Source: Virgibacillus aidingensis (lineage in GTDB: Bacteria; Bacillota; Bacilli; Bacillales; Amphibacillaceae). Taken from it: a stretch of 64,000 nucleotides of DNA. Each line of letters starts with the position of its first letter. The stretch's first letter is position 1. A model generated the notes under the pieces. That model searched no databases. It was not told the origin of the DNA and worked only from the letters and a program-made list of their open reading frames with translations. The translations under genes were made by a program, and so were the position numbers. This document shows, piece after piece, positions 1-9,016 of the stretch. The stretch covers positions 87,096-151,095 of the forward strand of contig NZ_WIXN01000010.1 of the NCBI RefSeq assembly GCF_010994035.1, in the 5' to 3' direction.

Positions 1-194
1 CTTTTTTCATTTAATGCTATCTGTCTATGCACTTCCCGTTCACCGGACAGAGCTCCAGTACTTATTGCGGTTTCCTGTGCCCATGCTTCAATATGTGTAA
101 ATGAGACATTGGAAATAGATGATAATGTTACGTAAAGAGCAGCTGTAATTAACATTAGCATTATTGTTCTTTGAATAAAATTCCTTAAATTCAT
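1..194 (-). CDS. yuiC: YuiC-like exported protein, N-terminal fragment
   Basis: Partial gene running off the left edge; only about 64 codons are visible. The ATG at 194 follows a GAGGTG ribosome site. The product starts with a basic N-terminus and one hydrophobic segment (about residues 6-26), a signal peptide or anchor, then a polar stretch. The sequence alone does not identify it. The assignment rests on position: in B. subtilis yuiC, a 3D (Asp-Asp-Asp) domain protein, lies beside yuiB and yumB, and both follow here in the same order. The catalytic 3D domain would lie outside the window, so function is not testable here. Confidence 0.55.
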   Translation of the reverse strand, partial: MNLRNFIQRTIMLMLITAALYVTLSSISNVSFTHIEAWAQETAISTGALSGEREVHRQIALNEK

Positions 195-254
195 GTAAAC
201 ACCTCACTGGATGTCATCATACCCGTTTTAAGAGAATTTTATTCATTAAACTAG

Positions 255-566
255 CTAAAACATTCGATAACCGCTTCTCCGTAGTAGTTTAATAACAATT
301 CCTGATACAATCGTACCGGCTAATCCGGATGCCAGGATGACCCAATCGACAAGTGTAATCTGCGCCATTCTGGAAAAAGCCTCTGAAATCGAAGAAATCG
401 GATTGGTAAAATATGCCGTAACAGGCAAATCGTCCACAATCAGAAGTACGACAACCGGATATAAATAAGACATTAACCAAGTGGTTCTTAAAAGCATATT
501 TAAAATAAATGCGATACCAAAGAATATAACAAAATAAAGTAAAACCGAAACAAATAATTGGATCAA
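255..566 (-). CDS. yuiB: YuiB family small membrane protein
   Basis: A 103-residue integral membrane protein of unknown function. It shows hydrophobic segments at about residues 4-24, 29-45 and 72-92 and a basic C-terminal tail. Length and neighbours match B. subtilis YuiB (about 105 aa), located between yuiC and yumB. The start is a TTG at 566 preceded by GAGAGGAG at good spacing; no better ATG is available. It probably shares a transcript with the downstream yuiC-like gene. No catalytic motif is visible, so no biochemical role can be given. Confidence 0.7.
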   Translation of the reverse strand: MIQLFVSVLLYFVIFFGIAFILNMLLRTTWLMSYLYPVVVLLIVDDLPVTAYFTNPISSISEAFSRMAQITLVDWVILASGLAGTIVSGIVIKLLRRSGYRMF

Positions 567-673
567 TGATGAAACTCCTCTCCATTACTTACAGCTTTCA
601 TTTTAAATGAAAAAAAGAAAAAAGCAAAGGCAAACTGCTGCCTTTGCATATTTTTCACCATATTGACAAATCC

Positions 674-1891
674 TTAATAAAATATGTTGAATTTCCCATT
701 TTTCATGAGTAGATTGACTCCCCCAAGTTTAAATAAATATCGATTGTCAATCATTTTTTTCATGAAGGTTGCCTTCCACCCAAGCAGTTTCTGGTTATTG
801 AGAAAAATGCCTATCGCATCGTTATTTCCCAAAGATGCTACTGTGCCGGAATCTTTTGGTGTGAACTCTTCCAGCTTTTTATCATGAACCAATGCTTTTA
901 CATTTTCCGCGGCTGTTGCCGCCTGCTGTACCGCCATTTGTGCGGTTGGAGGACAAGTATTTCCGCTGCTGGGGTTTTTTACCAAAGCGCAGTCTCCTAT
1001 GACAAACACATCATCGTAATCCGGTGCTCGCAGATCCCGGCGAACCTCTACCTTGCCGCTGTTTGTTTCAAATCCTGATGCTTCCACAACGGAATTGGCA
1101 CGCACACCGGCAGCCCATATTGTATTCATCGTTGGAAGCTCGAACTGTTCCCCGTCTCTTTCATATACAATGCATCCCGGTTTGCACGCCTTTAATTTAG
1201 CTCTGGTGATGAATTCCACGCCTCTTGCTTCCAATGAATTTATGGCATATTCGACAAGAAATGGATCAAAACCGGGTAGAATAGAAGGTGCCGCTTCAAT
1301 ATTAATAATCCTTACCAGGTTTTTATCAATATCATATTCCTCGCACATTTCCGGAATACGATTTGCCAATTCGCCTAAAAATTCAACCCCAGTCAAGCCG
1401 CCTCCGCCTACAACAATGTTCAGCCGGGCCTGATTTGACTCATTCTCTTTGTTATACATGGCAAAATTATAATTCAGATGGTCTCTTACCAATCTTGCGT
1501 TATTTATATTATCAATGGTAAGTGCATGTTCTTCCAGACCTTCAATGCCATATGTGGCAGCTTCAAACCCTAAACCGACTACGAGAATATCATATGATAG
1601 TTCACTAGTTTCAAGCTTGACTTTTTTTTCTTCCGGTTTGATGGACACTACTTTATCAAGGACAAAATTAATTTTATCCAGATTAATGATATTCCTGATC
1701 GGGATTCTTATTTGATCATGGTGGAGTGTCCCCGCAGCACTTTCATGCAGCCAGGTTGTTTGATAATGATAATCATTTATATTTACAAGTGTTATATTGG
1801 CCTCGTTCAATTTTAACATCTTTTGAAGTTTGATCGTTGTCATGATACCGCCATAGCCGGCACCTAAAATGACAATATTTGGCCTATTCAT
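674..1891 (-). CDS. yumB: NADH dehydrogenase-like flavoprotein YumB
   Basis: A 405-residue type II NADH dehydrogenase-like pyridine nucleotide-disulfide oxidoreductase. It has an N-terminal FAD-binding Rossmann motif (GAGYGG, about residues 11-16), a second nucleotide motif (VVGGGGLTGVE, about 160-170) for NAD(P)H, and an IGDCA FAD-contacting motif near residue 300. The protein is peripheral and would pass electrons from NADH to quinone without pumping protons. Length equals B. subtilis YumB (406 aa), and, as there, it is divergent from yumC. The ATG at 1891 has only a weak GTGGTG ribosome site. B. subtilis has several paralogues (Ndh, YutJ, YumB), so the exact electron acceptor is inferred from the family. 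Confidence 0.85.
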   Translation of the reverse strand: MNRPNIVILGAGYGGIMTTIKLQKMLKLNEANITLVNINDYHYQTTWLHESAAGTLHHDQIRIPIRNIINLDKINFVLDKVVSIKPEEKKVKLETSELSYDILVVGLGFEAATYGIEGLEEHALTIDNINNARLVRDHLNYNFAMYNKENESNQARLNIVVGGGGLTGVEFLGELANRIPEMCEEYDIDKNLVRIINIEAAPSILPGFDPFLVEYAINSLEARGVEFITRAKLKACKPGCIVYERDGEQFELPTMNTIWAAGVRANSVVEASGFETNSGKVEVRRDLRAPDYDDVFVIGDCALVKNPSSGNTCPPTAQMAVQQAATAAENVKALVHDKKLEEFTPKDSGTVASLGNNDAIGIFLNNQKLLGWKATFMKKMIDNRYLFKLGGVNLLMKNGKFNIFY

Positions 1892-2200
1892 GATGACACC
1901 ACTTTCGTTTGAGTTTCCAATTTAATGTAATATGTTACCATTTTCACGTATATATCCGTTAATGTATTTTGAATGAAATGCATTTGCGTAATCCCCAGAA
2001 ATTGTAATACAACTATTATATTTTTGTTATCTAATTGTAACATACCCAAAGACTATCATAGCTTTTTTAAAGTCATTTTTCAACCCTGGATTTAAAACTT
2101 GTGTATTTCCCGTAAACTACATTATTATTCATATATCGGCCTAATGTGATACGATGTAAGAGATGGACTTTTAACATAAGATTGGGGCGGAGGTAATTCC
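1892..2200. other. yumB/yumC divergent intergenic region
   Basis: 309 bp between divergent flavoprotein genes. It must carry both promoters, but I see no hexamer pair good enough to call. The yumC ribosome site (GGCGGAGG) lies just before 2201. No operator palindrome or riboswitch is evident. Confidence 0.5.
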
Positions 2201-3187
2201 ATGGACGAAAAAATATATGACGTCACCATTATAGGTGCTGGACCTACTGGCTTGTTTACAGCATTTTATGGCGGCATGCGCCAGGCAAGTGTGAAAATTA
2301 TTGAAAGCTTACCACACACCGGCGGGCAATTAACTGCCCTTTATCCGGAAAAATATATATATGATGTTGCTGGTTTTCCAAAGGTACGTGCACAGGATTT
2401 AGTGGATAATCTCGAGGAACAGTTAAATATTTTTGATTCGACTGTTGTGCTCGGGCAGGCTATTGAAAAAGTGGAGCGACTGGAAGATGATACGTTTAAA
2501 TTGACATCAAATACGCAGGAAACTCATTTCACAAAGACAATCATCATTACAGCAGGAAATGGAGCATTTCAGCCGCGCCGGCTAGGAATTGAAGGCTGTG
2601 ACGAGTTTGAGGGCGTTAATCTCCATTACCATGTAAATGATATGAATCAGTATAAGGACCAGAATATTGTGCTGCTTGGCGGCGGTGACTCTGCTGTGGA
2701 TTGGGCGCTGATGCTTGAGCCGATAGCCAATCAAGTAACCCTTGTGCACCGCAGGGACAAGTTCCGCGCACACGAACATAGTGTGGAAAAACTGATGAAC
2801 TCCTCAGTGGATGTGCTCACGCCTTATGTGCCAACAGATATCGTTACAAGCAACAGGATCGATCAAATCATTCTGGAAGAAGTTAAAGGCGATAAGAAAA
2901 TAGAGCTGGATGTGGACTCCATTTTATGCAACTATGGATTTGTTTCCACACTGGGACCAATCAAAGACTGGGGACTCGAGATAGAGAAGAACAGCATTGT
3001 CGTCAATACGAAAATGGAAACAAACATTCCGGGAATTTATGCAGCAGGAGATATTACCACTTATGAAGGTAAAGTGAAACTGATCGCCACCGGTTTTGGG
3101 GAAGGACCAACAGCTATTAATAATGCCAAACAGTATATTGATCCGAAAGCGAGAATACAGCCAAAGCATTCCACGGCGATGTTTTAG
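2201..3187 (+). CDS. yumC: Ferredoxin/flavodoxin--NADP+ reductase, thioredoxin-reductase-like
   Basis: A 328-residue FAD enzyme of the thioredoxin-reductase-like ferredoxin-NADP+ reductase group. It moves electrons between NADPH and ferredoxin or flavodoxin in the cytosol. The FAD motif GAGPTG is at residues 12-17, GGQL at about 41-44, the NADPH motif GGGDSAVDW at about 154-162 and the AAGDI motif near residue 280. The redox CxxC of true thioredoxin reductases is absent, which is diagnostic for this group. B. subtilis YumC is essential and nearly the same length (332 aa). The ATG follows GGCGGAGG. A strong terminator follows the stop, so the gene appears monocistronic. Confidence 0.92.
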   Translation: MDEKIYDVTIIGAGPTGLFTAFYGGMRQASVKIIESLPHTGGQLTALYPEKYIYDVAGFPKVRAQDLVDNLEEQLNIFDSTVVLGQAIEKVERLEDDTFKLTSNTQETHFTKTIIITAGNGAFQPRRLGIEGCDEFEGVNLHYHVNDMNQYKDQNIVLLGGGDSAVDWALMLEPIANQVTLVHRRDKFRAHEHSVEKLMNSSVDVLTPYVPTDIVTSNRIDQIILEEVKGDKKIELDVDSILCNYGFVSTLGPIKDWGLEIEKNSIVVNTKMETNIPGIYAAGDITTYEGKVKLIATGFGEGPTAINNAKQYIDPKARIQPKHSTAMF

Positions 3188-3227
3188 GGAGACATGGAGA
3201 TATCAGGACGTGGTCCGGCCCGTGAAG

Positions 3228-3262
3228 CGAGGCAGAGTACATTGAGCTCTGCCTCGTTTTTA
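3228..3262 (+). terminator. yumC rho-independent terminator
   Basis: A perfect 10-bp stem (CGAGGCAGAG / CTCTGCCTCG) with a 9-nt loop is followed by a T run, about 40 bp after the yumC stop. Confidence 0.85.
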
Positions 3263-3318
3263 ATTTGGCAAATCGGTTATTATTTCAATTTGACGGGAAG
3301 GATTAAGGATTCACCAAG

Positions 3319-4026
3319 TTAACCTGCCGCCAGTTCTGAAAGTGCTTCCTTATCCAATATTGTTATATTTCGATGGCCCTTTTGCTCAATCCAGCCGTTT
3401 GTCTGGAAATTGGATAATCTTCTGCTGATTGTTTCCTGGGTAGTGCCTAAATAGGATGCCAAATCCTTTTTGCTCATTGGAAGGATAATTTCCGGTGACT
3501 CCTTCTCTTCGGAAAGCCGCAGTAAGTAACCGGCAGTTCTCATTTCCACATCTTTTGCACTGAGCTGGCCGACCAACCGCTCCGTTTCATCCAGCCGGTT
3601 GCTGAACTGCTCCAGAATTTTCACGGCAATGGAAGGATGCGTCTGCATCAATTTTTGCATGTCATCCCGATGAATGGCACAGATTTGTGTTTTTTCCATT
3701 GCCTCTGCGTAGCTGTCCAGTTTTTTTTCTGTAAACAGGGCAAGTTCCCCCATGAATTCACCAGGTTCCAATATGCGCAGGAGCTGCTCTTTGCCTGACT
3801 CAAACAGCTGATAATTTTTTACCCTGCCAAGGTGCACAATATACAAATACTCAAGAGGATTTCCCTCACTAAATATAATTTCCCCTTTTTTAAAATTCAA
3901 GTGTCTGCTCACCATAACAATTTCAAGCATTTCCTCTGTACTCAAATGATTAAAAAACGGAACTTTCGCTACACATAATTCTTTACTGTCTATTAATTGT
4001 TTATGCCGCTCGGATATTTCGCTCAT
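3319..4026 (-). CDS. Crp/Fnr family transcription regulator, Flp-like
   Basis: A 235-residue regulator with an N-terminal cyclic-nucleotide-binding-type beta-roll (about 25-140), a long dimer helix, and a C-terminal winged helix (about 165-230). The recognition helix reads QETISRR, with the Glu..Ser-Arg pattern of E. coli FNR. There is no FNR-type cluster of four cysteines. Only Cys18 and Cys116 are present, a pair placed like the disulfide-forming cysteines of Lactobacillus FLP, so redox sensing by thiols is possible (inference). It is monocistronic, convergent with yumC, and ATG at 4026 follows AGGAGG. It need not be the regulator of the denitrification genes in this window, because its recognition helix lacks the Arg of CRP-type TGTGA readers. 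Confidence 0.8.
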   Translation of the reverse strand: MSEISERHKQLIDSKELCVAKVPFFNHLSTEEMLEIVMVSRHLNFKKGEIIFSEGNPLEYLYIVHLGRVKNYQLFESGKEQLLRILEPGEFMGELALFTEKKLDSYAEAMEKTQICAIHRDDMQKLMQTHPSIAVKILEQFSNRLDETERLVGQLSAKDVEMRTAGYLLRLSEEKESPEIILPMSKKDLASYLGTTQETISRRLSNFQTNGWIEQKGHRNITILDKEALSELAAG

Positions 4027-4063
4027 CCATTTTTCCTCCTGTTATATCTTGTAAAAAAAACGA

Positions 4064-4099
4064 TAAGAAAAGCTGGAACGATTACCTCCGCTCCAGCTT
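4064..4099 (-). terminator. yutM terminator
   Basis: On the minus strand a stem of AAGCTGGAGCG paired with CGTTCCAGCTT lies directly after the yutM stop, followed by T-rich sequence. It separates yutM from the Crp/Fnr gene. Confidence 0.8.
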
Positions 4100-4105
4100 G
4101 ATCCG

Positions 4106-4462
4106 TTAACAATCCCCGGGTGCACCTGCTTTATTCTTAGTTCTGAATGAAGATCCGCACCCGCATGATACAATGGCATTTGGGTTATCTATGCTGAACC
4201 CGCCGCCCATCATGTTTTCTTTAAAATCTATGGTTGTGCCTTCAATAATGGGAATATCCTGGTTATTTAGGACAACCGGAATGTCATTAATTTCATCCAA
4301 CGTTTCCAGTTCATCGTTAAAATCATACTCAAAACCTAATTTATAGGATAATCCGCTGCAGCCGCCGCCCTCTATTCCAAAGCGCAGGCGGGCGCCTTCT
4401 GACTCGTCTTTCATCATTTCCTGAATTTGCCTGCTTGCATTATCCGTAATAGTAATGGTCAT
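4106..4462 (-). CDS. yutM: HesB/IscA/ErpA-type iron-sulfur carrier YutM
   Basis: A 118-residue A-type Fe-S carrier that takes clusters from the SUF scaffold and delivers them to target enzymes. The three conserved cluster-binding cysteines are Cys35 (GGGCSG), Cys100 and Cys102 (CGC near the C-terminus). I place the start at 4462 (MTITITDN...) rather than the upstream in-frame ATG at 4483, because GGATAGGAGGG, an ideal ribosome site, lies inside that extension. The extra C-terminal tail ends in another cysteine (GDC) of unknown relevance. It is functionally linked to the suf operon at 21.6-26.8 kb and YutI at 5.9 kb. Confidence 0.92.
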   Translation of the reverse strand: MTITITDNASRQIQEMMKDESEGARLRFGIEGGGCSGLSYKLGFEYDFNDELETLDEINDIPVVLNNQDIPIIEGTTIDFKENMMGGGFSIDNPNAIVSCGCGSSFRTKNKAGAPGDC

Positions 4463-4573
4463 GACTAGGACCCTCCTATCCAAGAATTTAATTCAATTTT
4501 TCCGAGCAAGTACTTCTCTCTTTATAATAATTATAGTATACCTTTGCTGTTGCAATCAATCAACCATTTAGCT

Positions 4574-5431
4574 TTATGAGGGCAATGAATAAACACCTTT
4601 GGCGATTATTTCTGCACCGCCTGTCATAAGCACATCGGCTTTTTCATCCCAAGTGATCGTTAAATTGCCGCCCTGCAAGTGAACGGCAGCAGGCTTCTTT
4701 TCATCTGTATAGCCGTTTAATGAAGCAGCGACCACTGCTGCACAAGCCCCTGATCCACACGCCGCTGTGAAGCCTGACCCGCGCTCCCATACTTTAAGAT
4801 TTATAGTGTTATTGGCAGAAACCTCAGCGAACCCCACGTTTACTCCCTCAGGAAAACGGCGGTCTTTTTCAATCGCCGGCCCAAGTGACTTAATTGGTGC
4901 ATCTTCTATATTGTCAACGAAAAATACAGCGTGCGGGTTTCCCATTGAAACAGCGGTCAGCTTCAGTTTTTCGTCAGCCACTATAAATGTTTCGTTAATA
5001 ACATGAGGTGAATCCTCTCCCATCATCGGGATTTCCGGCCTGCGCAGAAACGGCTTGCCCATATTAATGGTTACCATATTTACTTTGTCATTTTCCACTG
5101 TGACTGAAGCTTCCGCCACATTTGCTTTTGTTTCTATACTGAACGTTTTTCCGGAAACCAAACCATTTTCATAGGCATATTTTGCTGTACAGCGGAGTCC
5201 GTTTCCACATGTTTTTCCTTCCGTGCCGTCCCTGTTAAAAATTCGCATGCCCACATCCGCGTTTTCACTGGGCTGAATGAGAATAAGGCCATCGGATCCA
5301 ATACCTGTATGAACATTGGAAATTTCTTTGGCGATAGCAGGAAGCCGCGGTGCTGCCAGTGTTACACGAAATGCATTTACAAAAATGTAGCTGTTCCCAG
5401 TTCCATGCATTTTTACAAAAGGTATATCCAT
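4574..5431 (-). CDS. dapF: Diaminopimelate epimerase
   Basis: A 285-residue enzyme that interconverts LL- and meso-diaminopimelate in the lysine and peptidoglycan-precursor pathway. The two catalytic cysteines of the family are present: Cys75 in KTCGNGLRC and Cys225 in AACGSGACA. The N-terminal motif reads HGTGNSY, where most family members have HGxGND, a mild variation. Length is standard. ATG at 5431 is preceded by GAGGA. The neighbours yutM and yutI are the same as in B. subtilis. Confidence 0.95.
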   Translation of the reverse strand: MDIPFVKMHGTGNSYIFVNAFRVTLAAPRLPAIAKEISNVHTGIGSDGLILIQPSENADVGMRIFNRDGTEGKTCGNGLRCTAKYAYENGLVSGKTFSIETKANVAEASVTVENDKVNMVTINMGKPFLRRPEIPMMGEDSPHVINETFIVADEKLKLTAVSMGNPHAVFFVDNIEDAPIKSLGPAIEKDRRFPEGVNVGFAEVSANNTINLKVWERGSGFTAACGSGACAAVVAASLNGYTDEKKPAAVHLQGGNLTITWDEKADVLMTGGAEIIAKGVYSLPS

Positions 5432-5914
5432 TATTTGTCCTCAATTCTTTACGCTTGCAACTCTATCCTAGTTGATCAAGTTTCTCATAAATTATTTCTC
5501 AAATGTGAGATCCCGTAGTCGACATTTCCTATTTTCGAATACAATGGGATAAAACATCACATCTTTGGTTATTTTTTCTATAAAATTCTGATGTTTTTCT
5601 ACCTGCCGCGGCAGTTCTATACCGCCAATTCAGCCGGCACCGGCCCATCACTTATTCTTTCCAGCAGCAGTCTGAGCCGGCTCATACGTATTCTTTAAAT
5701 CAGGTTCCTTAAAACAGTGCATCATCTGCTTTCTTCCATATAATCATTTTTTATTCTTTACAAGATAACCTTTCTTTAAAATGATGGTTTCTTTTATTTT
5801 ACAAAATCTTTGTGAAAAGATAAAATAAAAGTAATTGATGGAGAAAATATTTGTAAATGGATAGATTTTTATCTGTATTCGTTCTATAATAAGAGATAAG
5901 AAAGGAGAAGATGG
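5432..5914. other. dapF-yutI intergenic region
   Basis: About 480 bp between divergent dapF and yutI with no convincing gene. A TATAAT at 5886-5891 is a plausible yutI -10 but lacks a clear -35. The AAGGAG ribosome site for yutI lies at 5902-5907. Short open frames here look like chance. Confidence 0.5.
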
Positions 5915-6142
5915 ATGATGCAAGAGCAAGTACAAGAAGTATTGAACAAGCTGCGCCCATTCTTACTTCGTGATGGTGGAGATGTGGAACTGGTCGATGT
6001 TGATGAAGATGGCATTGTGCTTCTTCGCTTGATGGGAGCTTGCGGAAACTGCCCGAGTTCAACCATTACATTAAAGGCCGGCATTGAGCGTGCCTTGATG
6101 ACTGAAGTTCCTGGAGTAACGGAAATCGAACAGGTATTTTAA
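5915..6142 (+). CDS. yutI: NifU C-terminal domain (Nfu-type) Fe-S protein YutI
   Basis: A 75-residue protein made of only the NifU C-terminal domain. The signature CGNCPSS supplies the CxxC that binds a [4Fe-4S] cluster at a dimer interface. It acts as a late Fe-S carrier to apo-enzymes. It is preceded by AAGGAG and followed by a strong terminator, so it is a single-gene unit. Two adjacent in-frame ATGs exist (5915, 5918); either fits. B. subtilis YutI is longer (about 111 aa), so this is the compact form. It works with YutM and the SUF system. Confidence 0.9.
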   Translation: MMQEQVQEVLNKLRPFLLRDGGDVELVDVDEDGIVLLRLMGACGNCPSSTITLKAGIERALMTEVPGVTEIEQVF

Positions 6143-6158
6143 AAACATAAACATATAC

Positions 6159-6200
6159 AATGAGGCTGTGTGCAGTTTTTGCGCCAGCCTCATTTTCATT
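6159..6200 (+). terminator. yutI terminator
   Basis: Perfect stem AATGAGGCTG / CAGCCTCATT followed by TTTCATT, 17 bp after the yutI stop. It also separates the convergent dehydrogenase gene. Confidence 0.8.
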
Positions 6201-6214
6201 ATCTGTTCACTGCC

Positions 6215-7183
6215 CTAATACTCCACCGGTGTTTTAGGACCTCTCCCTGTAAAAAAGCCACCGATATTCTCCAGACAAAGGTTCAGCATCGCAGATCTTG
6301 TTTCCTCACTGGCTGAACCTATATGCGGCATACAGACGATTTCTTCCAGCTGCATAAAAGGATGATTTGCAGCAATGGGTTCATTTTCAAATACATCCAG
6401 GCCTGCTCCTTTGATTTGCTTTGTCCTTATAGCTTCTGCTAAATCTGTTTCGTTCACTACCCCGCCACGGGAAATGTTGATAAAAATAGCGGAGTTTTTC
6501 ATTTTTTTAAATACCTCGGCATTAAATTTGTGCTTCGTATCTGCTGTTAACGGAAGGACCGAAACGACAAAATCCGATTTCGCCAGCAGTGTCTCAAAAT
6601 CAGCATAGACTGCCTGTAATTCTTTCTCAGCTTCAGGCTTACGCGACCGGTTGTAATACACTACAGACATGCCAAAACCTTTCGCACGTCTGGCAATAGC
6701 CTTTCCGATCCTGCCCATACCAGCTATGCCTATCGTTTTATGATGAATATCAGAACCGGCAAGTAAATAAGGAGACCAGTTTTTCCATTCATCTTTTCTT
6801 ATATACTGATTTGCCTCTATCATTCTTCTTGCCGCAGCCATCAATAGGGCAAACCCGAGGTCTGCGGTTGTCTCTGTGAGCACATCCGGTGTATTTGTAA
6901 TAATGACGCCATATTTTCCGGCTGCATCCACATCAATATTATCGTAACCTACCGCCATGTTGGCAACGATTTTTAAGTCAGGGGCCCGCTTGAGCAAATC
7001 TTCATCAATTTGATCCGTGAGTACACATAATAAACCGTCTGCCTGCCTGGCTTCTTTTTTCAGCACCTCCCTGGGCACAGCCTCATCTTCTTTTTCCCAC
7101 ATACGAAAATCAAATTTTTCATTATAGGGGTCTAATAGTTTATCCGGGATTTTCCTGGTAATATAAATGCGCGGTTTTGCCAT
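6215..7183 (-). CDS. D-isomer-specific 2-hydroxyacid dehydrogenase (glyoxylate/hydroxypyruvate reductase type)
   Basis: A 322-residue NAD(P)-dependent dehydrogenase. The cofactor-binding Rossmann motif GMGRIGKAIARR lies in the middle of the protein. The family catalytic triad is visible as Arg in NISRGGVV, Glu in DVFENEP and His in MPHIGSAS. It most resembles glyoxylate/hydroxypyruvate/2-ketogluconate reductases (GhrB-like), but substrate cannot be read from sequence. I chose the ATG at 7183 because TTGGAGGAAAAGA, its ribosome site, overlaps the six-codon upstream extension. It is single-gene, between yutI and yutH; this gene is not part of the B. subtilis yut order. Confidence 0.85.
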   Translation of the reverse strand: MAKPRIYITRKIPDKLLDPYNEKFDFRMWEKEDEAVPREVLKKEARQADGLLCVLTDQIDEDLLKRAPDLKIVANMAVGYDNIDVDAAGKYGVIITNTPDVLTETTADLGFALLMAAARRMIEANQYIRKDEWKNWSPYLLAGSDIHHKTIGIAGMGRIGKAIARRAKGFGMSVVYYNRSRKPEAEKELQAVYADFETLLAKSDFVVSVLPLTADTKHKFNAEVFKKMKNSAIFINISRGGVVNETDLAEAIRTKQIKGAGLDVFENEPIAANHPFMQLEEIVCMPHIGSASEETRSAMLNLCLENIGGFFTGRGPKTPVEY

Positions 7184-7279
7184 TTCTTTTCCTCCAATCA
7201 CTTTTGCTGTTACACTTAGTGTACCATAGTGTTCGTGATGACATCATTGCAAGTTTTACAAGATTGCCATGGAGGAAAA

Positions 7280-8251
7280 TTACAACCAGTGCAGTTCCGG
7301 AATATCCAATGTTTCCCTTTCAATACCTGCATCTGCAAAAAAGGTTTTGAGTGTTTTTTCATATCTATCCTGCTGTTCCAGAAGGTATTTAAATTGCGTA
7401 TATTTTTTTTCCTCATCCCCTGAACTGGGAGCGTAGACTGCATCAAAAAAATGAATGGGAAACAAAAGCCTGGCATACAGCAACCGCCAGCTGAAAACTG
7501 ATAAAGGACGGACAGACTGGTAATCGCGCAAAAACTGATGAATATTTTCTTTATTTTTGTTATGTGTTATGCTGTAACGTATAGATTCAGCCACATCTCT
7601 TACCGGGTGATCGTACACTAAATCATGTGTCCAAATGAATGGCTGGTGCAGCTGGTTAACATATCTGCTGAAGGCGACCGTACCTTCATCTGATTCATGA
7701 AAGCGATAGTCCTTTTCGCTTTCCTGCAAAAACTGGATGGCATTTTCACTTATCCCAATGATGTATGGTAAACTGTCCATAACCAGTAAATTTAATGGAG
7801 AAGAACGTTGCATTGCCTCCTCCGTCACCCCATGTTCAAATTGGGTTAGTTTATGGATCCACAATTCTTTCCACTGTCCATAGCTGGAGACATGCTGTGG
7901 TTCATAATGATAATTGGAACCTGTCTGATGAAAATGGGCAAGTGTTTCACCGGGAGTGGCTTCCGATACCCGGGAATACCGGTTAGCCCGGATCACCATA
8001 TACGTTCTCTCCTGGTGGGCAGTAAACCAGTCGCCATGCACATTTTGAATTGGAACTGCCGTCTGATCATATTGGTTTTCCGTTAAAAAATAGGCCAAAG
8101 CAGCCTGTTCCATGTATAAGACTTCTCTATTGTCTGCCGGAATGATAAAATAAATATATTCAGACTGTTTATATCCCTCTTTTCCATTAATCTGCCGTTT
8201 TTCCTCTGTCTGAATCTCGTAATGTGAAAGAAGCATATTTCGAAAAGGCAA
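7280..8251 (-). CDS. yutH: Spore coat-associated protein YutH
   Basis: A 323-residue protein resembling YutH, a spore-coat-associated protein of the CotS-like kinase-fold superfamily. No intact kinase catalytic loop is evident, so it is probably a structural or degenerate member. The start is a TTG at 8251 with a strong AAAGGGGGA ribosome site. The neighbour yutG is divergent, as in B. subtilis (yutH-yutG-yutF). Expression is expected in the mother cell late in sporulation by family knowledge; no sigma-K promoter was identified here. Confidence 0.8.
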   Translation of the reverse strand: MPFRNMLLSHYEIQTEEKRQINGKEGYKQSEYIYFIIPADNREVLYMEQAALAYFLTENQYDQTAVPIQNVHGDWFTAHQERTYMVIRANRYSRVSEATPGETLAHFHQTGSNYHYEPQHVSSYGQWKELWIHKLTQFEHGVTEEAMQRSSPLNLLVMDSLPYIIGISENAIQFLQESEKDYRFHESDEGTVAFSRYVNQLHQPFIWTHDLVYDHPVRDVAESIRYSITHNKNKENIHQFLRDYQSVRPLSVFSWRLLYARLLFPIHFFDAVYAPSSGDEEKKYTQFKYLLEQQDRYEKTLKTFFADAGIERETLDIPELHWL

Positions 8252-8338
8252 ATCGATTCCCCCTTTAAATCACATTACTAATAATGTATGAGTAATGATG
8301 TTTATTTTTAACTGAAATTTTAAATGAGAGGTGATTTT

Positions 8339-8851
8339 ATGGAAAAAAATACGAATCAAAGTGAATTGGAACAACAGGCAAGAAAATGGCTGGCCGACCG
8401 GGGAGTTGGCTTGGATGATATTGCAGAACTTGTATTTTACCTGCAATCCAAGTACCATGACGAACTGAAAATGGAAGACTGCAGATATAATGTGGAACGT
8501 GTTCTTACCAAACGCGAGGTGCAAAATGCAATATTGACAGGGATTCAGCTGGATGTACTGGCAGAGCAGCAAAAGCTGGATCAGCCCCTGCAAAAAACAA
8601 TTGATACGGATGAAAGCCTCTATGGCATTGATGAAGTTATTGCATTATCCATTGTAAATGTGTACGGTTCCATCGGAATGACAAATTATGGTTATATTGA
8701 TAAACAAAAGCCAGGCATACTCAAACGGTTAAATGACAAATCCAGCGGTGAAGTGCATACATTTCTCGATGATATTGTCGGTGCCATTGCTGCAGCAGCA
8801 TCAAGCAGGCTCGCTCATGCTACGGCGGATGATGCCCTGCTGGATGATTAG
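8339..8851 (+). CDS. yutG: Phosphatidylglycerophosphatase A-related protein YutG
   Basis: A 170-residue PgpA-fold protein. It has the family's acidic and glycine-bearing segments, including GIDEVIALSIVNVYGSIGMTNYGYIDK and an SGEVHTFLDDIVGA region. True PgpA dephosphorylates phosphatidylglycerophosphate at the membrane; YutG-type members are soluble and their substrate is uncertain. I chose ATG 8339, preceded by GAGAGGTG, over an upstream in-frame ATG at 8324. It lies between yutH and yutF as in B. subtilis. Confidence 0.8.
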   Translation: MEKNTNQSELEQQARKWLADRGVGLDDIAELVFYLQSKYHDELKMEDCRYNVERVLTKREVQNAILTGIQLDVLAEQQKLDQPLQKTIDTDESLYGIDEVIALSIVNVYGSIGMTNYGYIDKQKPGILKRLNDKSSGEVHTFLDDIVGAIAAAASSRLAHATADDALLDD

Positions 8852-8862
8852 TTTGCTAAAAT

Positions 8863-8903
8863 AAAAGACATGTCCCTTGTATTTTGGGAGCATGTCTTTT
8901 TTA
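8863..8903 (+). terminator. yutG terminator
   Basis: Stem AAAAGACATG / CATGTCTTTT followed by T-rich sequence, 12 bp after the yutG stop. Confidence 0.8.
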
Positions 8904-9016
8904 GCAGGCAGTCCTTCCTTTCCCTCAGTTACCATCGACTAGATGAGTGTCACTTAGCTATGTGCATCTGTTTTATAGCTCAGCTGCTGCCCGGAAAAAT
9001 TAAAAACTATATTCAC

